Of a DNA stretch of 64,000 bases, positions 1-8,602 are shown one piece after another; the stretch's first letter is position 1; each line of letters opens with the position of its first letter. The stretch spans positions 928,001 to 992,000 of the forward strand of contig NZ_AP025028.1 in NCBI RefSeq assembly GCF_003114835.2, given 5' to 3'. Source of the DNA: Leptospira kobayashii (GTDB taxonomy: Bacteria > Spirochaetota > Leptospiria > Leptospirales > Leptospiraceae). A program made the translations under genes and the position numbers. The notes below the pieces were generated by a model, which was given only the letters and a program-made list of their open reading frames with translations, was not told the origin of the DNA and did no database searches.

Positions 1-464
1 ATGGAAAAGGTTTCGCAGTAGTTGCCGACGAAGTCCGTAAACTTGCGGAAAGATCGGAGAATGCTACAAAACAGATTACTGTGCTGATCGGTGAGATTCA
101 AAAAAACACTTTGAGTTCCGTAAACATGATGGAGAAGGGAAACAAAGAAGTGGATGTGGGTGTGCAAATGGTAAACAACGTGGGAGAGACATTCCAATTG
201 ATTTTATCTTCCATTGAAAAAGTTACCGATGAAGTACAAAACGTATCCGCGACCACGGAAGAAATTTCCGCAAGCACCGAAGAGTTGAACGCATCCACGG
301 AACAGCTCGCACATATGACCAGTAGCATTTCCGAGAATACGCAAGGGATCGCGGGCTTTTCCCAAAAGCAAATGGAATCGTCCGATGAAGTCATCACTGC
401 TGCAAATCGTTTGAGTAAACTCGCACAAGAGCTCAATCAGGAAATCGGAAAGTTTAGAATTTAA
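1..464 (+). CDS. Methyl-accepting chemotaxis protein, C-terminal part (5' end outside window)
   Basis: The open frame runs from base 3 to the stop at 464 (153 residues). It begins with GKGFAVVADEVRKLAERS, the stretch just after the hairpin tip of the cytoplasmic signalling domain of chemoreceptors. This is followed by a long heptad-like helix rich in Ser, Thr, Glu and Gln (SATTEEISASTEELNAS), typical of the descending arm and adaptation-helix region. The protein would signal to CheA/CheW. The sensor domain and membrane segments lie outside the window, so the ligand is unknown. It ends 66 bp before cmk and is probably a separate transcription unit. Confidence 0.93.
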   Translation, partial: GKGFAVVADEVRKLAERSENATKQITVLIGEIQKNTLSSVNMMEKGNKEVDVGVQMVNNVGETFQLILSSIEKVTDEVQNVSATTEEISASTEELNASTEQLAHMTSSISENTQGIAGFSQKQMESSDEVITAANRLSKLAQELNQEIGKFRI

Positions 465-530
465 ATCCCGCGCGCGTTTTCTCTCCATTTGATTCTGGAC
501 TGGGAGGAGGCGCGTTGGTAAGTATTCCTT

Positions 531-1271
531 ATGATCGATTCTGTCATCGCAATTGATGGACCCGCAGGCTCAGGAAAAAGCACGATTGCCCGACTGCTTG
601 CAAAAAAAATAGGTTTTTTATATTTGGACTCGGGTGCCTTTTATAGAGGATTAACGCTCGCTATATGGGAAAAATTTTCACGAGAAGGCGGAGATCCGGA
701 AAAGTTTCCTTTTTTCACCGAGAAATTAGCGGATGCTAGCCTTTTGGGAAAAGAAAAGGAAGAATTCGACTTTGTTCTGTCGGAGGTACCACTTTCCTGT
801 GAACTTTCCGATTCCGGAGAAAACCGGATTTTCTTAGGCCAAAAGGATATTTCCGAAGAGATCCGAACTCCCGAAATCACCCGGCTGATCCGTTACATCG
901 CCAACCGAAGGGTATTTCGGGATTTTGTGAATGAGAGAATCCGGGATTTTGCCAAAAAACACAAATTGGTGATGGATGGTAGAGATATCGGAACGGAAGT
1001 TTTTCCCAATTCCAAATTCAAATTTTTCCTGACTGCTTCTTCCGAGGTTCGTGCGAAAAGAAGATTTCTGGAACTGGAAAAGAAAGGGATTCAGGTAAAT
1101 TTCCAACACCTCAAAGAAGAAATCGAATCCAGGGATCATTCGGATGAAACTAGGGCTGTAGCCCCCCTCCTACAGGCTCAGGACGCATTCCGTATTGACA
1201 CGAGCGGGCTTGAAACAGAAGCTGTCTTAAATACTATCCTGTCCAAGCTTTCTCTGCCTGGACAAATTTAA
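531..1271 (+). CDS. cmk: Cytidylate kinase
   Basis: This 246-residue protein phosphorylates CMP/dCMP to the diphosphates using ATP. The P-loop GPAGSGKST is at residues 10-18. The CMP-kinase signature DGRDIGTEVFP is near residues 148-158, and the LID-like segment rich in Arg (RAKRRFLELEKKG) follows. Its length is slightly above the usual 220-230. It is followed 23 bp later by rpsA, the conserved cmk-rpsA pairing seen in many bacteria, which supports the call. Confidence 0.95.
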   Translation: MIDSVIAIDGPAGSGKSTIARLLAKKIGFLYLDSGAFYRGLTLAIWEKFSREGGDPEKFPFFTEKLADASLLGKEKEEFDFVLSEVPLSCELSDSGENRIFLGQKDISEEIRTPEITRLIRYIANRRVFRDFVNERIRDFAKKHKLVMDGRDIGTEVFPNSKFKFFLTASSEVRAKRRFLELEKKGIQVNFQHLKEEIESRDHSDETRAVAPLLQAQDAFRIDTSGLETEAVLNTILSKLSLPGQI

Positions 1272-1294
1272 GTTTTGTATCCCGGTAAGTACCA

Positions 1295-2995
1295 TTGAAT
1301 TCAACCAACCCTTCTTCCCCCAAAAACGAGACCACTTTCGGAGAACTCCTTGAAAAGTGGGAATCACAGTCGCAATCGCAAGAACAAGAAAGCAATGCAG
1401 GCAGTAAAGGACTGCTCATTGAAGGCACCGTCGTAGACGTAATCGGAGACACAGTCTTCCTAGACATCGGTGAAAAATTAGAAGCACGTGTCCCACGTGA
1501 AGATTTTTCGGAAGCCCCCAAGCGAGGCGAACGAGTCAGTGCCATTGTAAAAAAGCGAGTCGATGGATATTCAATTCTCTCGAAAAAGGAAGCAGACCAA
1601 AGAGTTGGTTGGGAAACGATCAAGGATGCAAGCGTAAACGGTTACCCTTTATCTGGTAAAATCGTAAGCGAAGTTAAAAACAAAGGATACCTGGTTGAAA
1701 GCGAAGGCATTCAACTTTTTTTACCTGCCTCTCACGTAGGGGTTCGCTTCAAAGAAGCGACTGAAGGTGGAAAAGAATTCCAAGTCAAAATCATAGAACT
1801 CAATGAAAAAACAAAAACAGGTGTTGTTTCCCGCAAAACCCTGTTAGATGAGATCAACGGCGAAAAATGGGGCGAGTTACTTGAAAAAGTAAAAGTAGGC
1901 GACAAAGTACAAGGTAAGGTTGTAAAAATTGCAAACTTCGGAGTATTTTTGTCTGTTTACGAAGTAGTAGGTCTCCTTCGTCAAAACGATATTTCTTACA
2001 AAAAATTCGCACCTTTCAAACAATACTTCCAAATCGGTGCGGAAGTGGAAGTGATTGTTCTCGAAGTAGACAAAGAGAACAACAAACTTTCATTAGGCAT
2101 CAAACAACTGTATGAAGATCCTTGGATCTGGGCTAAGAAAGAGCTGGAAAAAGGTATGGTAGTTCGCGGAATCGTGACTTCCATGACCAACTTCGGAGCT
2201 TTCGTTGAACTCAAAGAAGGTTTGGAAGGACTCATTCACACTACCGAACTTTCCTGGGCTAAAAAACCCCCACATCCGAAAGACGTTTTGAAAAAAGGTC
2301 AGGAAGTTGATTCTGAAATCTTAGATATCGATTTTGAAGCTCGCAGACTTTCCCTCGGACTCAAACAATTATTACCAAACCCATGGGAAGCACTCTCTTC
2401 CAATGTGCGTGCAGGTAATGTTCTCGAAGGTAAAGTCACTGGAATCACCAAATACGGTGCCTTTGTTGAAGTGGAAAACGGAATCGAAGGACTCATTCAT
2501 ATCTCCGACATCACCTGGGATGAAAAGGAAAAGAATCCTCTTTCTCTTTTGAAAAAAGGACAATCCATCCAATTCAAAATCCTGGATGTGAACTTGGACG
2601 CACAAAGAATCAGCTGCGGACTCAAACAATTATCTGAACATCCTTACGAAGCACTTCGCAAAAAATACCCACCGGGTACGCTTGTGGAAGGCAGAGTGAA
2701 ATCCATTGTTAGTTTCGGTGTGTTCGTAGAAGTTGAACCTGGTTTTGAAGGACTGGTTCATATTTCGGAAATCCCTGATGGTAGAAATATCAAATTGGAA
2801 GAACTATACAAAGTAGGCGAACAGGTTCGCACAGTTGTAGTTAAGATCGAGCCGAATAATAAGAAGATTTCCCTTTCCATCAAAGACTTTGATAAAGCGG
2901 TAGAAAGAGAAGAGATGGCGAAATATATGAAAGAAGACAATACTCCTTCACGTGAGTCTATCGGTTCTTTCATGAACTTAAATAACAACCGTTAA
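1295..2995 (+). CDS. rpsA: 30S ribosomal protein S1
   Basis: The 566-residue protein has six S1 (OB-fold) repeats, beginning near residues 45, 130, 200, 285, 370 and 457. Each has the pattern G-x-x-x-x-G-x-V, then FGxFV, then GLxHxSE. The last three ([17 protein letters not shown] and relatives) match best. It binds mRNA leaders on the 30S subunit. Translation most likely starts at a TTG (1295), with no upstream ATG in frame and only a weak ribosome-binding site. It follows cmk closely and precedes a TPR membrane protein by 5 bp, so the three are probably cotranscribed. Confidence 0.96.
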   Translation: MNSTNPSSPKNETTFGELLEKWESQSQSQEQESNAGSKGLLIEGTVVDVIGDTVFLDIGEKLEARVPREDFSEAPKRGERVSAIVKKRVDGYSILSKKEADQRVGWETIKDASVNGYPLSGKIVSEVKNKGYLVESEGIQLFLPASHVGVRFKEATEGGKEFQVKIIELNEKTKTGVVSRKTLLDEINGEKWGELLEKVKVGDKVQGKVVKIANFGVFLSVYEVVGLLRQNDISYKKFAPFKQYFQIGAEVEVIVLEVDKENNKLSLGIKQLYEDPWIWAKKELEKGMVVRGIVTSMTNFGAFVELKEGLEGLIHTTELSWAKKPPHPKDVLKKGQEVDSEILDIDFEARRLSLGLKQLLPNPWEALSSNVRAGNVLEGKVTGITKYGAFVEVENGIEGLIHISDITWDEKEKNPLSLLKKGQSIQFKILDVNLDAQRISCGLKQLSEHPYEALRKKYPPGTLVEGRVKSIVSFGVFVEVEPGFEGLVHISEIPDGRNIKLEELYKVGEQVRTVVVKIEPNNKKISLSIKDFDKAVEREEMAKYMKEDNTPSRESIGSFMNLNNNR

Positions 2996-3000
2996 CCCCT

Positions 3001-3756
3001 ATGGATAAGTTTGTAAAGAAGAACCTCATCGACAAAAAACGGGAAGAAGAAGTGCGGGCTCATAAAGATGAGTTCGCAGACTTCGAAGGAACAAAGTCCG
3101 AGCTTTATTTTCTAAAGTTTTCTCATTTTTTTGTAAGAAACAGAAGGAATGTTTTTTTAGGAATCGGTGCCGTAGTCATTGTGCTAGCGGCAGTGATCGG
3201 ATACTTCGAGTATTCCGATTATAGATTTCAAAAAGAAACCGTTGTTTTAGAGGATCTTCAAAGCAAAGCCAAAAAGGCAAATCTCACTCCCGAAAAACAA
3301 ATTGCCGAACTGGAAACTTTTTTAAAAGACCAGAGCACCGGTAGAATGGAACTTCGGGTTTGGAAAGATCTTTCCCGGCTGTATGCTGAGAAAGGTGACT
3401 TTACAAAAGCTGCGGAATACATCGAACTGGCCGGCAAAAAGATAGATACTCCTAAAGAAATCAAAGCGTATTACTTTTATATTGCGGGCAATTACAGAGA
3501 CCAGGTATCCGATTCTAAGAAAGCATTAGAGAATTATAAAATTGCATCTACGCTTCTGGAAACCAGCAGAGAAATCAACCAGTTCAAAGCATGGGCTTTT
3601 TATCATACGGCAAGACTGCAATTTCAAAATGGAGACAAGGTGGGTGCTAAGACCAACTTGGAAAAAGTTTTGAAAATCGACGGAACTACCGCAGACTCTC
3701 TGGAAGATGTAAAGCTTCTCGCAAGCTACTTACTTTTAAAAATCGGGAAATCTTAA
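3001..3756 (+). CDS. Membrane-anchored TPR protein (YfgM-like)
   Basis: This 251-residue protein has a charged N-terminus (residues 1-45), one membrane segment near residues 53-70 (FLGIGAVVIVLAAVIGYFEY) and an exported region of helical TPR-like repeats (for example KDLSRLYAEKGDFTKAAEYI and SKKALENYKIASTLL). The topology resembles YfgM/TPR_21 proteins, which assist periplasmic folding near SecYEG. That role is inferred from layout only. Its stop abuts the hisG start, so the genes are coupled. Confidence 0.75.
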   Translation: MDKFVKKNLIDKKREEEVRAHKDEFADFEGTKSELYFLKFSHFFVRNRRNVFLGIGAVVIVLAAVIGYFEYSDYRFQKETVVLEDLQSKAKKANLTPEKQIAELETFLKDQSTGRMELRVWKDLSRLYAEKGDFTKAAEYIELAGKKIDTPKEIKAYYFYIAGNYRDQVSDSKKALENYKIASTLLETSREINQFKAWAFYHTARLQFQNGDKVGAKTNLEKVLKIDGTTADSLEDVKLLASYLLLKIGKS

Positions 3757-4371
3757 GTGCTCACCCTCGCTCTTCCTAAGGGGAGGCTTGCAGAGGAAAG
3801 CGCCCAGATACTCAAAGACAAAGGGTGGTTGGATTCTCTTCCGCCATCTGATTCCAAAGAACTCACCTTCGTATCCAAAGACAAAAGGCTTCGCCTTCTA
3901 TTTGTTCGCTCCCAAGATGTATGCACTTATGTGGAAGAATGTTCCGCAGATGCAGGAATTGTCGGATGGGACATAATCAAAGAAGGAAAGTATGATCTGA
4001 TTTCTCCGGTCGATCTTAAGATAGGAGAGTGTAGACTTTCTTTAGCGAGTTTTCCTGACTTTGATCTTTATGCCAAACGTTCTAAGGTGCGCGTTGCAAC
4101 CAAATACCCCGAATTGACCAAGGAATACTTCTTTTCTAAAGGAATTTCCTGCGAAGTGATCAAATTATACGGTTCCATTGAGCTTGCCCCCATCGTAGGT
4201 CTCTCCGATTGTATCGTGGATTTGGTTTCAACCGGGGGAACTCTCAAAGCGAACGGTCTGAAAGAAATCGAAGCTATTCTTTTTAGCACGGCAAGGCTGG
4301 TTTGCAACCGGTCTTCCTTTTATGCCAAACAGGATGAACTACGATCGCTAATTGAAAGCCTAGAAAATTAA
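3757..4371 (+). CDS. hisG: ATP phosphoribosyltransferase, short form
   Basis: This enzyme makes the first step of histidine synthesis, joining ATP and PRPP. The N-terminus [10 protein letters not shown] is characteristic, as are the C-terminal [14 protein letters not shown] segment and the PRPP-binding loop. At 204 residues it is the short form lacking the regulatory ACT-like domain. Such enzymes normally work with HisZ, which is not in this window. The start is a GTG directly after the TAA of the preceding gene, with no spacing, suggesting translational coupling. No other his gene is nearby. Confidence 0.95.
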   Translation: MLTLALPKGRLAEESAQILKDKGWLDSLPPSDSKELTFVSKDKRLRLLFVRSQDVCTYVEECSADAGIVGWDIIKEGKYDLISPVDLKIGECRLSLASFPDFDLYAKRSKVRVATKYPELTKEYFFSKGISCEVIKLYGSIELAPIVGLSDCIVDLVSTGGTLKANGLKEIEAILFSTARLVCNRSSFYAKQDELRSLIESLEN

Positions 4372-4440
4372 ATATCTTGTTTTCGGTACCATTTTAGAAA
4401 CCATAGTAAAAACTTAGTAATAAATCCATCGAGGATAGTC

Positions 4441-4641
4441 ATGGCAGTCCCAAAGCGACGCAAATCGAAATCAAAAGTTAGAACCAAACGAGCACATCAC
4501 GCCATTGGCAAACCTAACTTGAACCCTTGTACCAATTGTGGTTCTTATATTCTTTCTCACCGTGTGTGCCCTTACTGTGGTTTCTACAAAGGCGCGCTCG
4601 TTCTCGCTCCGAAAGTAAAAAAGACTACTGAAGATAACTAA
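4441..4641 (+). CDS. rpmF: 50S ribosomal protein L32
   Basis: This 66-residue basic protein starts [12 protein letters not shown], the L32 hallmark. It keeps the four-cysteine zinc-ribbon (C30, C33, C43, C46). A GAGGA ribosome-binding site precedes the ATG. It stands 5 bp before plsX, the widely conserved rpmF-plsX arrangement that links ribosome and membrane-lipid synthesis. Confidence 0.97.
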   Translation: MAVPKRRKSKSKVRTKRAHHAIGKPNLNPCTNCGSYILSHRVCPYCGFYKGALVLAPKVKKTTEDN

Positions 4642-4646
4642 AAGTT

Positions 4647-5669
4647 ATGTGGGTCGCCGTAGACGCGATGAGCGGGGATTACGGTCCGGAATGTATTGTT
4701 GAAGGCGCGGTTCTCGCAGTCCGGGAACTAGGCCTTTCCGTATCTTTAGTCGGAGACGAACAAGAATTATTAGATCTTCTTTTGAAATTTGATTATGATA
4801 CGGAAAAAATCCGTGTCATACATTCTTCCGAAATCATAGGAATGAATGATTCTCCTTCCATCGCAGTTCGCGCAATGGAAGATTCCTCAGTTGTAAAAGC
4901 AGTCAGACTTGTAGCTGAAAAAGAATGCGTCGGCGTATTTTCGCCGGGTAACACCGGTGCTACGATGGCCGCGGCATTGCTTCATATGGGGCGCCTACCA
5001 GGTGTTTTACGACCTCCTATTGCCGCACCCATTCCTAGAGAAGTGGGTGCTCCCGTTTTGCTTCTGGATGCGGGTGCCAATGTGGACTGTAAGCCGGAGT
5101 ATCTTGCTCAGTTCGCCGTTATGGGCGAAATTTATTCCCGCGAAGTTTTCGGAATCCAAAATCCCAAAGTTGGAATTTTATCCAACGGAGAAGAGGATAA
5201 AAAAGGAAACGCGGTAACCGTTAAAACTTTTGAAATCTTAAAAAAAATTCCGTTCAATTTTATAGGAAATGTGGAAGGGCGTGATCTTTACGGTAGCGGT
5301 CGGGATGTGGACGTAGTCGTATGTGACGGTTATACGGGCAATATCGTTCTGAAAGCCACCGAGGGACTTGCTAAATCCATATTCAATGTTTTGAAAAATT
5401 CCATCCGCCAGTCGAGCTTTGCACAAACAGGAGCATTACTTCTCAAATCCACATTCACTGCCGTAAAAAAAAGACTCGATTATGCCGAATATGGCGGAGC
5501 TCTTCTCTTGGGCGTGGAAGGGATTTGTATGATCGGACACGGATCCTCCAGCGCACTTGCCGTAAAAAACGCGATCAGAGTGATCACCGAATGCGCAAAA
5601 CAGAAAGTAAACGAAAGAATCGCCGCCAGAATACTGGAGTTTCGCACGGTGATGGGTGATTCCATTTGA
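4647..5669 (+). CDS. plsX: Phosphate acyltransferase
   Basis: This 340-residue protein converts acyl-ACP plus phosphate to acyl-phosphate, feeding PlsY in phospholipid synthesis. The N-terminus [14 protein letters not shown] is diagnostic, and the downstream [22 protein letters not shown] and [14 protein letters not shown] motifs are conserved in the family. It is adjacent to rpmF (5 bp) and 54 bp before fabG. The fabD and fabH genes that often follow are absent here. Confidence 0.95.
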   Translation: MWVAVDAMSGDYGPECIVEGAVLAVRELGLSVSLVGDEQELLDLLLKFDYDTEKIRVIHSSEIIGMNDSPSIAVRAMEDSSVVKAVRLVAEKECVGVFSPGNTGATMAAALLHMGRLPGVLRPPIAAPIPREVGAPVLLLDAGANVDCKPEYLAQFAVMGEIYSREVFGIQNPKVGILSNGEEDKKGNAVTVKTFEILKKIPFNFIGNVEGRDLYGSGRDVDVVVCDGYTGNIVLKATEGLAKSIFNVLKNSIRQSSFAQTGALLLKSTFTAVKKRLDYAEYGGALLLGVEGICMIGHGSSSALAVKNAIRVITECAKQKVNERIAARILEFRTVMGDSI

Positions 5670-5723
5670 TAATTGGATTTATTTTTTAATAGAACAGTAT
5701 AAATGATTAGTTAGGAGAAAGAG

Positions 5724-6485
5724 ATGATTAATTTAACCGGAAAAACTGCAATTGTAACTGGTGGTGCGAGAGGGATTGGAAAAGGGACTTGTCTCAAACT
5801 TGCATCTCTTGGTGCTAACATTGTAGTTGCTGATATGAACCCAGAAACGACAAAAGCAACAGCTGAAGAGTTGAAATCAAAAGGATACAAGGCGATCGCG
5901 GTGATCGGAAACGTATCTGTTGAAGAAGATGCACAAAATCTGATCGCAGCTGCTCATAAAGAATTCGGTTCGGTAGACATTCTGGTAAACAATGCCGGTA
6001 TCACTCGTGATACTCTTCTTATGAGAATGAAAAAAGAACAGTGGGATGCGGTGATTGCCGTTAACCTAACAGGTACTTATCTTTGCACTCAAGCGGCAAT
6101 TAAGGTCATGATGAAGCAGGAAAATGGCGGATCTATTATTAATCTTTCCTCTATTTCCGGAGAAAATGGTAACATCGGACAAACAAATTATTCCGCTTCC
6201 AAAGCAGGTGTAATCGGTTTTACGAAAGCCGTAGCTCTTGAGATGGCTTCCCGAAAAATCAGATGCAATGCGATCGCTCCGGGCTTTATTGCGACTGAAA
6301 TGACAGAAGCGATTCCTGAAAACATCAAAGCGGGAATGGTTGCTGCGATTCCATTGAAACGTGCAGGTCTTCCTGAAGACATCGCGAACGGGATTGCTTT
6401 CCTTGCTTCGGATGCTTCTTCCTTTATTACAGGTCATATCCTAGACATCAATGGTGGTGGATTTTTGCCAGGCGGCGGTCACTAA
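5724..6485 (+). CDS. fabG: 3-oxoacyl-ACP reductase
   Basis: This 253-residue short-chain dehydrogenase reduces 3-ketoacyl-ACP with NADPH. The Rossmann motif TGGARGIG is at residues 12-19, NNAG follows, and the Ser-Tyr-Lys triad is S143, Y156, K160. The C-terminus FITGHILDINGGGFLPGG fits FabG. A clear GGAGAAAGAG ribosome-binding site precedes the ATG. Its place after plsX supports a role in fatty-acid synthesis. Unusually, acpP is not next but about 4 kb away, beyond two minus-strand genes. Confidence 0.93.
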   Translation: MINLTGKTAIVTGGARGIGKGTCLKLASLGANIVVADMNPETTKATAEELKSKGYKAIAVIGNVSVEEDAQNLIAAAHKEFGSVDILVNNAGITRDTLLMRMKKEQWDAVIAVNLTGTYLCTQAAIKVMMKQENGGSIINLSSISGENGNIGQTNYSASKAGVIGFTKAVALEMASRKIRCNAIAPGFIATEMTEAIPENIKAGMVAAIPLKRAGLPEDIANGIAFLASDASSFITGHILDINGGGFLPGGGH

Positions 6486-6649
6486 ATCGCTCGGCGCTTC
6501 CCGCTCTTTTTCGCGGAACATCCTGTTCCGACGAAAAAGCTTCGGCCGTCCTGGCCTACGCTACCGCGAGAAGCGCCTCGCTCACTTTAAGATTAGAATT
6601 CAATAAACAATTTTGTATAGAGCGAGCGAGGCAAGCTCCGCTTGTTTGA
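6486..6649. repeat. GC-rich structured intergenic element, possible dispersed repeat or bidirectional terminator
   Basis: This lies between the convergent fabG and FadL-type genes. It contains a strong hairpin at 6506-6539: arms CTTTTTCG/CGAAAAAG and CGGAACA/TGTTCCG, a 3-base loop and one bulged A. It is enclosed by a longer-range inverted repeat GGCGCTTC (6493-6500)/GAAGCGCC (6570-6577). Further on are GAGCGAGCGAGG-type motifs. The base composition is clearly more GC-rich than its surroundings. It may be a REP-like element or a two-way terminator. Copies elsewhere cannot be tested here. Confidence 0.55.
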
Positions 6650-8077
6650 TCATTCAAATTTCTTCGTGGCACCCAATGTAACGTTTAGGAATGTAGATTC
6701 CGCATTATAACTATACCCTAACCCGTTGAATTCCGTGGGTCCGGTCTTGATCGCATGAGAAAGATCCCAATCCGTTCCTTTACCACCGTAAATTTTATTT
6801 CTAGGCGCATTATAACTCGCTCCTAAGTCGATACTCCATGTATCAAATGTATAGCTGAACCCGCCTGCAAACACATGGTGAATGGAAAAAAAGCCACCAG
6901 TAGTTCCTCCCAGACCGTTACTTTTAATCAGCAAGTTGTTATAACTATAACCCAACCGGTAAGTCCAAGTTTCATTTAACTTGTGCTCAAGTCCCAGTTG
7001 AACACCTCCCTGGTCTCTGAAATTCAAATGTGCATCGGCAGATGCAATATTTCCAAGCGGGGTAGGGAGCCAAGGATCTTCCAAGGTTTGGTTTGCCTTT
7101 CGAAGATAAGATCCGTAATTGGAGTAAACGAAGTCGATTGCGAGCTTGATTCCTTCCGGTCCGAATGCGAATCCCAATGAATGTTTTTCCGGAAGATTAA
7201 AATGATAAGACACCCCTGTCTTTCTGTAATAATTCGGGTTATTTACTCCGATCGTATAACCGCCATCTAACGGAAGGGAAGAATGCGCTTGATAAGAATA
7301 ACCGATTCTAACCCAATCATTGACAGTGTAGTTGGCTCCTAAAATCCCACCTAAACTAAAAGCCTTTTTACTACTTTCATAATAATACCCTTGGCCCGGA
7401 ATTTCAATATTGCCGGTAACATCGTAGTATTTTTGGTTTAATCTTTGATATCCGTAAAGTCCTTCGATGCTGGCACCCAAGGAAAGGTTTCCGAATTTTA
7501 CCGAGATCCCGTTTACCAATTTGACTACGGCGAACTGATTGGAGTTACTTTCTCGGATTTGTCTGGAATCTCCCAAAGGGGAAACTAAATTCAAACCAGA
7601 CCATTCGTTCGTGTTTTGTCCGTTCGGAGTATTTCGTAGAATTTTATCCACTCCCCCTGCGGCACCACCGGGAACATAAAACGCGACTCCATAATCGATG
7701 TTATCTGTGATTGGTGTTTTGAATGCTATGTAAGGAGCCGGAGCATTGAGTGTGCTCTTAACGTCGTTGGAATAAATATTTTTCTGATCTTTGTCCAAAA
7801 ACTGATCTTGATAACGTGTGTTGATTGTAGAATTGGTAAAACCGAATTCTAAAACTCTTCCTTTCTTTAGAGAAAGGTTGGCAGGATTTAAGGTAACATC
7901 GATCGCTGAACCTCCAAGTGCGGTGTTTGTTCCCGCCAAACCCTCGTACCTTGCATTATTGGCATTGCGCGTAAGTCCGTCGATGGCGAATAATTCCGAT
8001 TTTGGACTAAGAGAATAAAATAGCCCTACAAGCAGTAATGAAAAAAACCGAAAGCGAATGGAAGAGTAGGTGATCAT
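6650..8077 (-). CDS. FadL/OmpP1-type outer-membrane transporter
   Basis: This 475-residue exported protein begins MITYSSIRFRFF, followed by a hydrophobic signal peptide ending near residue 30. The mature N-terminus (NARYEGLAGTNTALGGSA, then DVTLNPANLSL) is the hallmark of the OmpP1/FadL/TodX family, which takes up hydrophobic substrates such as long-chain fatty acids. The rest is strand-rich with alternating aromatics, consistent with a beta-barrel. I chose the ATG at 8077 because GGAGGA sits 5-6 bases upstream; an in-frame ATG at 8110 lacks one. Leptospires live on long-chain fatty acids, so this substrate is plausible, but aromatic or other hydrophobic compounds are possible. Confidence 0.85.
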   Translation of the reverse strand: MITYSSIRFRFFSLLLVGLFYSLSPKSELFAIDGLTRNANNARYEGLAGTNTALGGSAIDVTLNPANLSLKKGRVLEFGFTNSTINTRYQDQFLDKDQKNIYSNDVKSTLNAPAPYIAFKTPITDNIDYGVAFYVPGGAAGGVDKILRNTPNGQNTNEWSGLNLVSPLGDSRQIRESNSNQFAVVKLVNGISVKFGNLSLGASIEGLYGYQRLNQKYYDVTGNIEIPGQGYYYESSKKAFSLGGILGANYTVNDWVRIGYSYQAHSSLPLDGGYTIGVNNPNYYRKTGVSYHFNLPEKHSLGFAFGPEGIKLAIDFVYSNYGSYLRKANQTLEDPWLPTPLGNIASADAHLNFRDQGGVQLGLEHKLNETWTYRLGYSYNNLLIKSNGLGGTTGGFFSIHHVFAGGFSYTFDTWSIDLGASYNAPRNKIYGGKGTDWDLSHAIKTGPTEFNGLGYSYNAESTFLNVTLGATKKFE

Positions 8078-8350
8078 GATTTCCTCCGAGAGAAGTGAAT
8101 TTGAATTCATTTCTTAGGTTAGGTTTTTATTTTCAATCGTTATACTGAATTAAAATCTGTAATCTTGGAAATATTATGCCATATTGAATAATATGGTGCT
8201 GATCTTGTGAATATTCTGAGCAGCTGATGATTTCAATCACGGATCTACTCGCATATAGGATTGAGGCGAGCATGGTCAAAAAGGCGAACTTATTTGCTGA
8301 AAATTTTCAGAACTAAGGACTTCGCTTTACAAGAGAAAGGTGATGTGATA

Positions 8351-8428
8351 GAAGGAGTGCATTGGGTGGCGGGTGGTTAACCCCACCCAATGTCAATAGG
8401 GCGGGGATAGTATTCTAAAAACTCCTTC
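8351..8428. ncRNA. Candidate structured RNA or repeat element (nested hairpins)
   Basis: An outer 8-bp stem, GAAGGAGT (8351-8358) with ACTCCTTC (8421-8428), encloses a perfect 10-bp hairpin, CATTGGGTGG (8360-8369) with CCACCCAATG (8383-8392). The loop of that hairpin contains the palindrome GGTTAACC. The strand is unknown. It could be a small RNA, a transposon-derived miniature repeat or a regulatory leader. No family was recognised. Confidence 0.4.
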
Positions 8429-8526
8429 CTTAAATTCCCCCATCCACAGCACCAAAAGAACCCCGCGGCTGTGATCGTGGACATCTACTAACTCTTAAAC
8501 ACGGAAATCATTTATTACGGATAACT

Positions 8527-8555
8527 ACACAAAAAAAGCCCCCACTTGTTCAAGG
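8527..8555 (-). terminator. Rho-independent terminator of lipoprotein A
   Basis: Read on the minus strand there is a 9-bp stem, AGCCCTCAC with GTGGGGGCT (one G-T pair), followed by a run of seven T. It starts about 50 bp after the stop of the lipoprotein gene. Confidence 0.85.
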
Positions 8556-8602
8556 TGAGGGCTCCAGACATACATGAAAATCAAACTTGGAGAAATGAAT
8601 GA

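Larger units (their letters stand above)
8078..8602. other. Non-coding stretch with hairpins (upstream of FadL-type gene, downstream of lipoprotein A)
   Basis: No coding region is supported in these 525 bases. It holds a hairpin at 8179-8196 (CCATATT, loop GAAT, AATATGG), possibly near the minus-strand promoter of the FadL-type gene. It also holds the nested structured element at 8351-8428 and the minus-strand terminator at 8527-8555, each listed separately. Confidence 0.6.
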
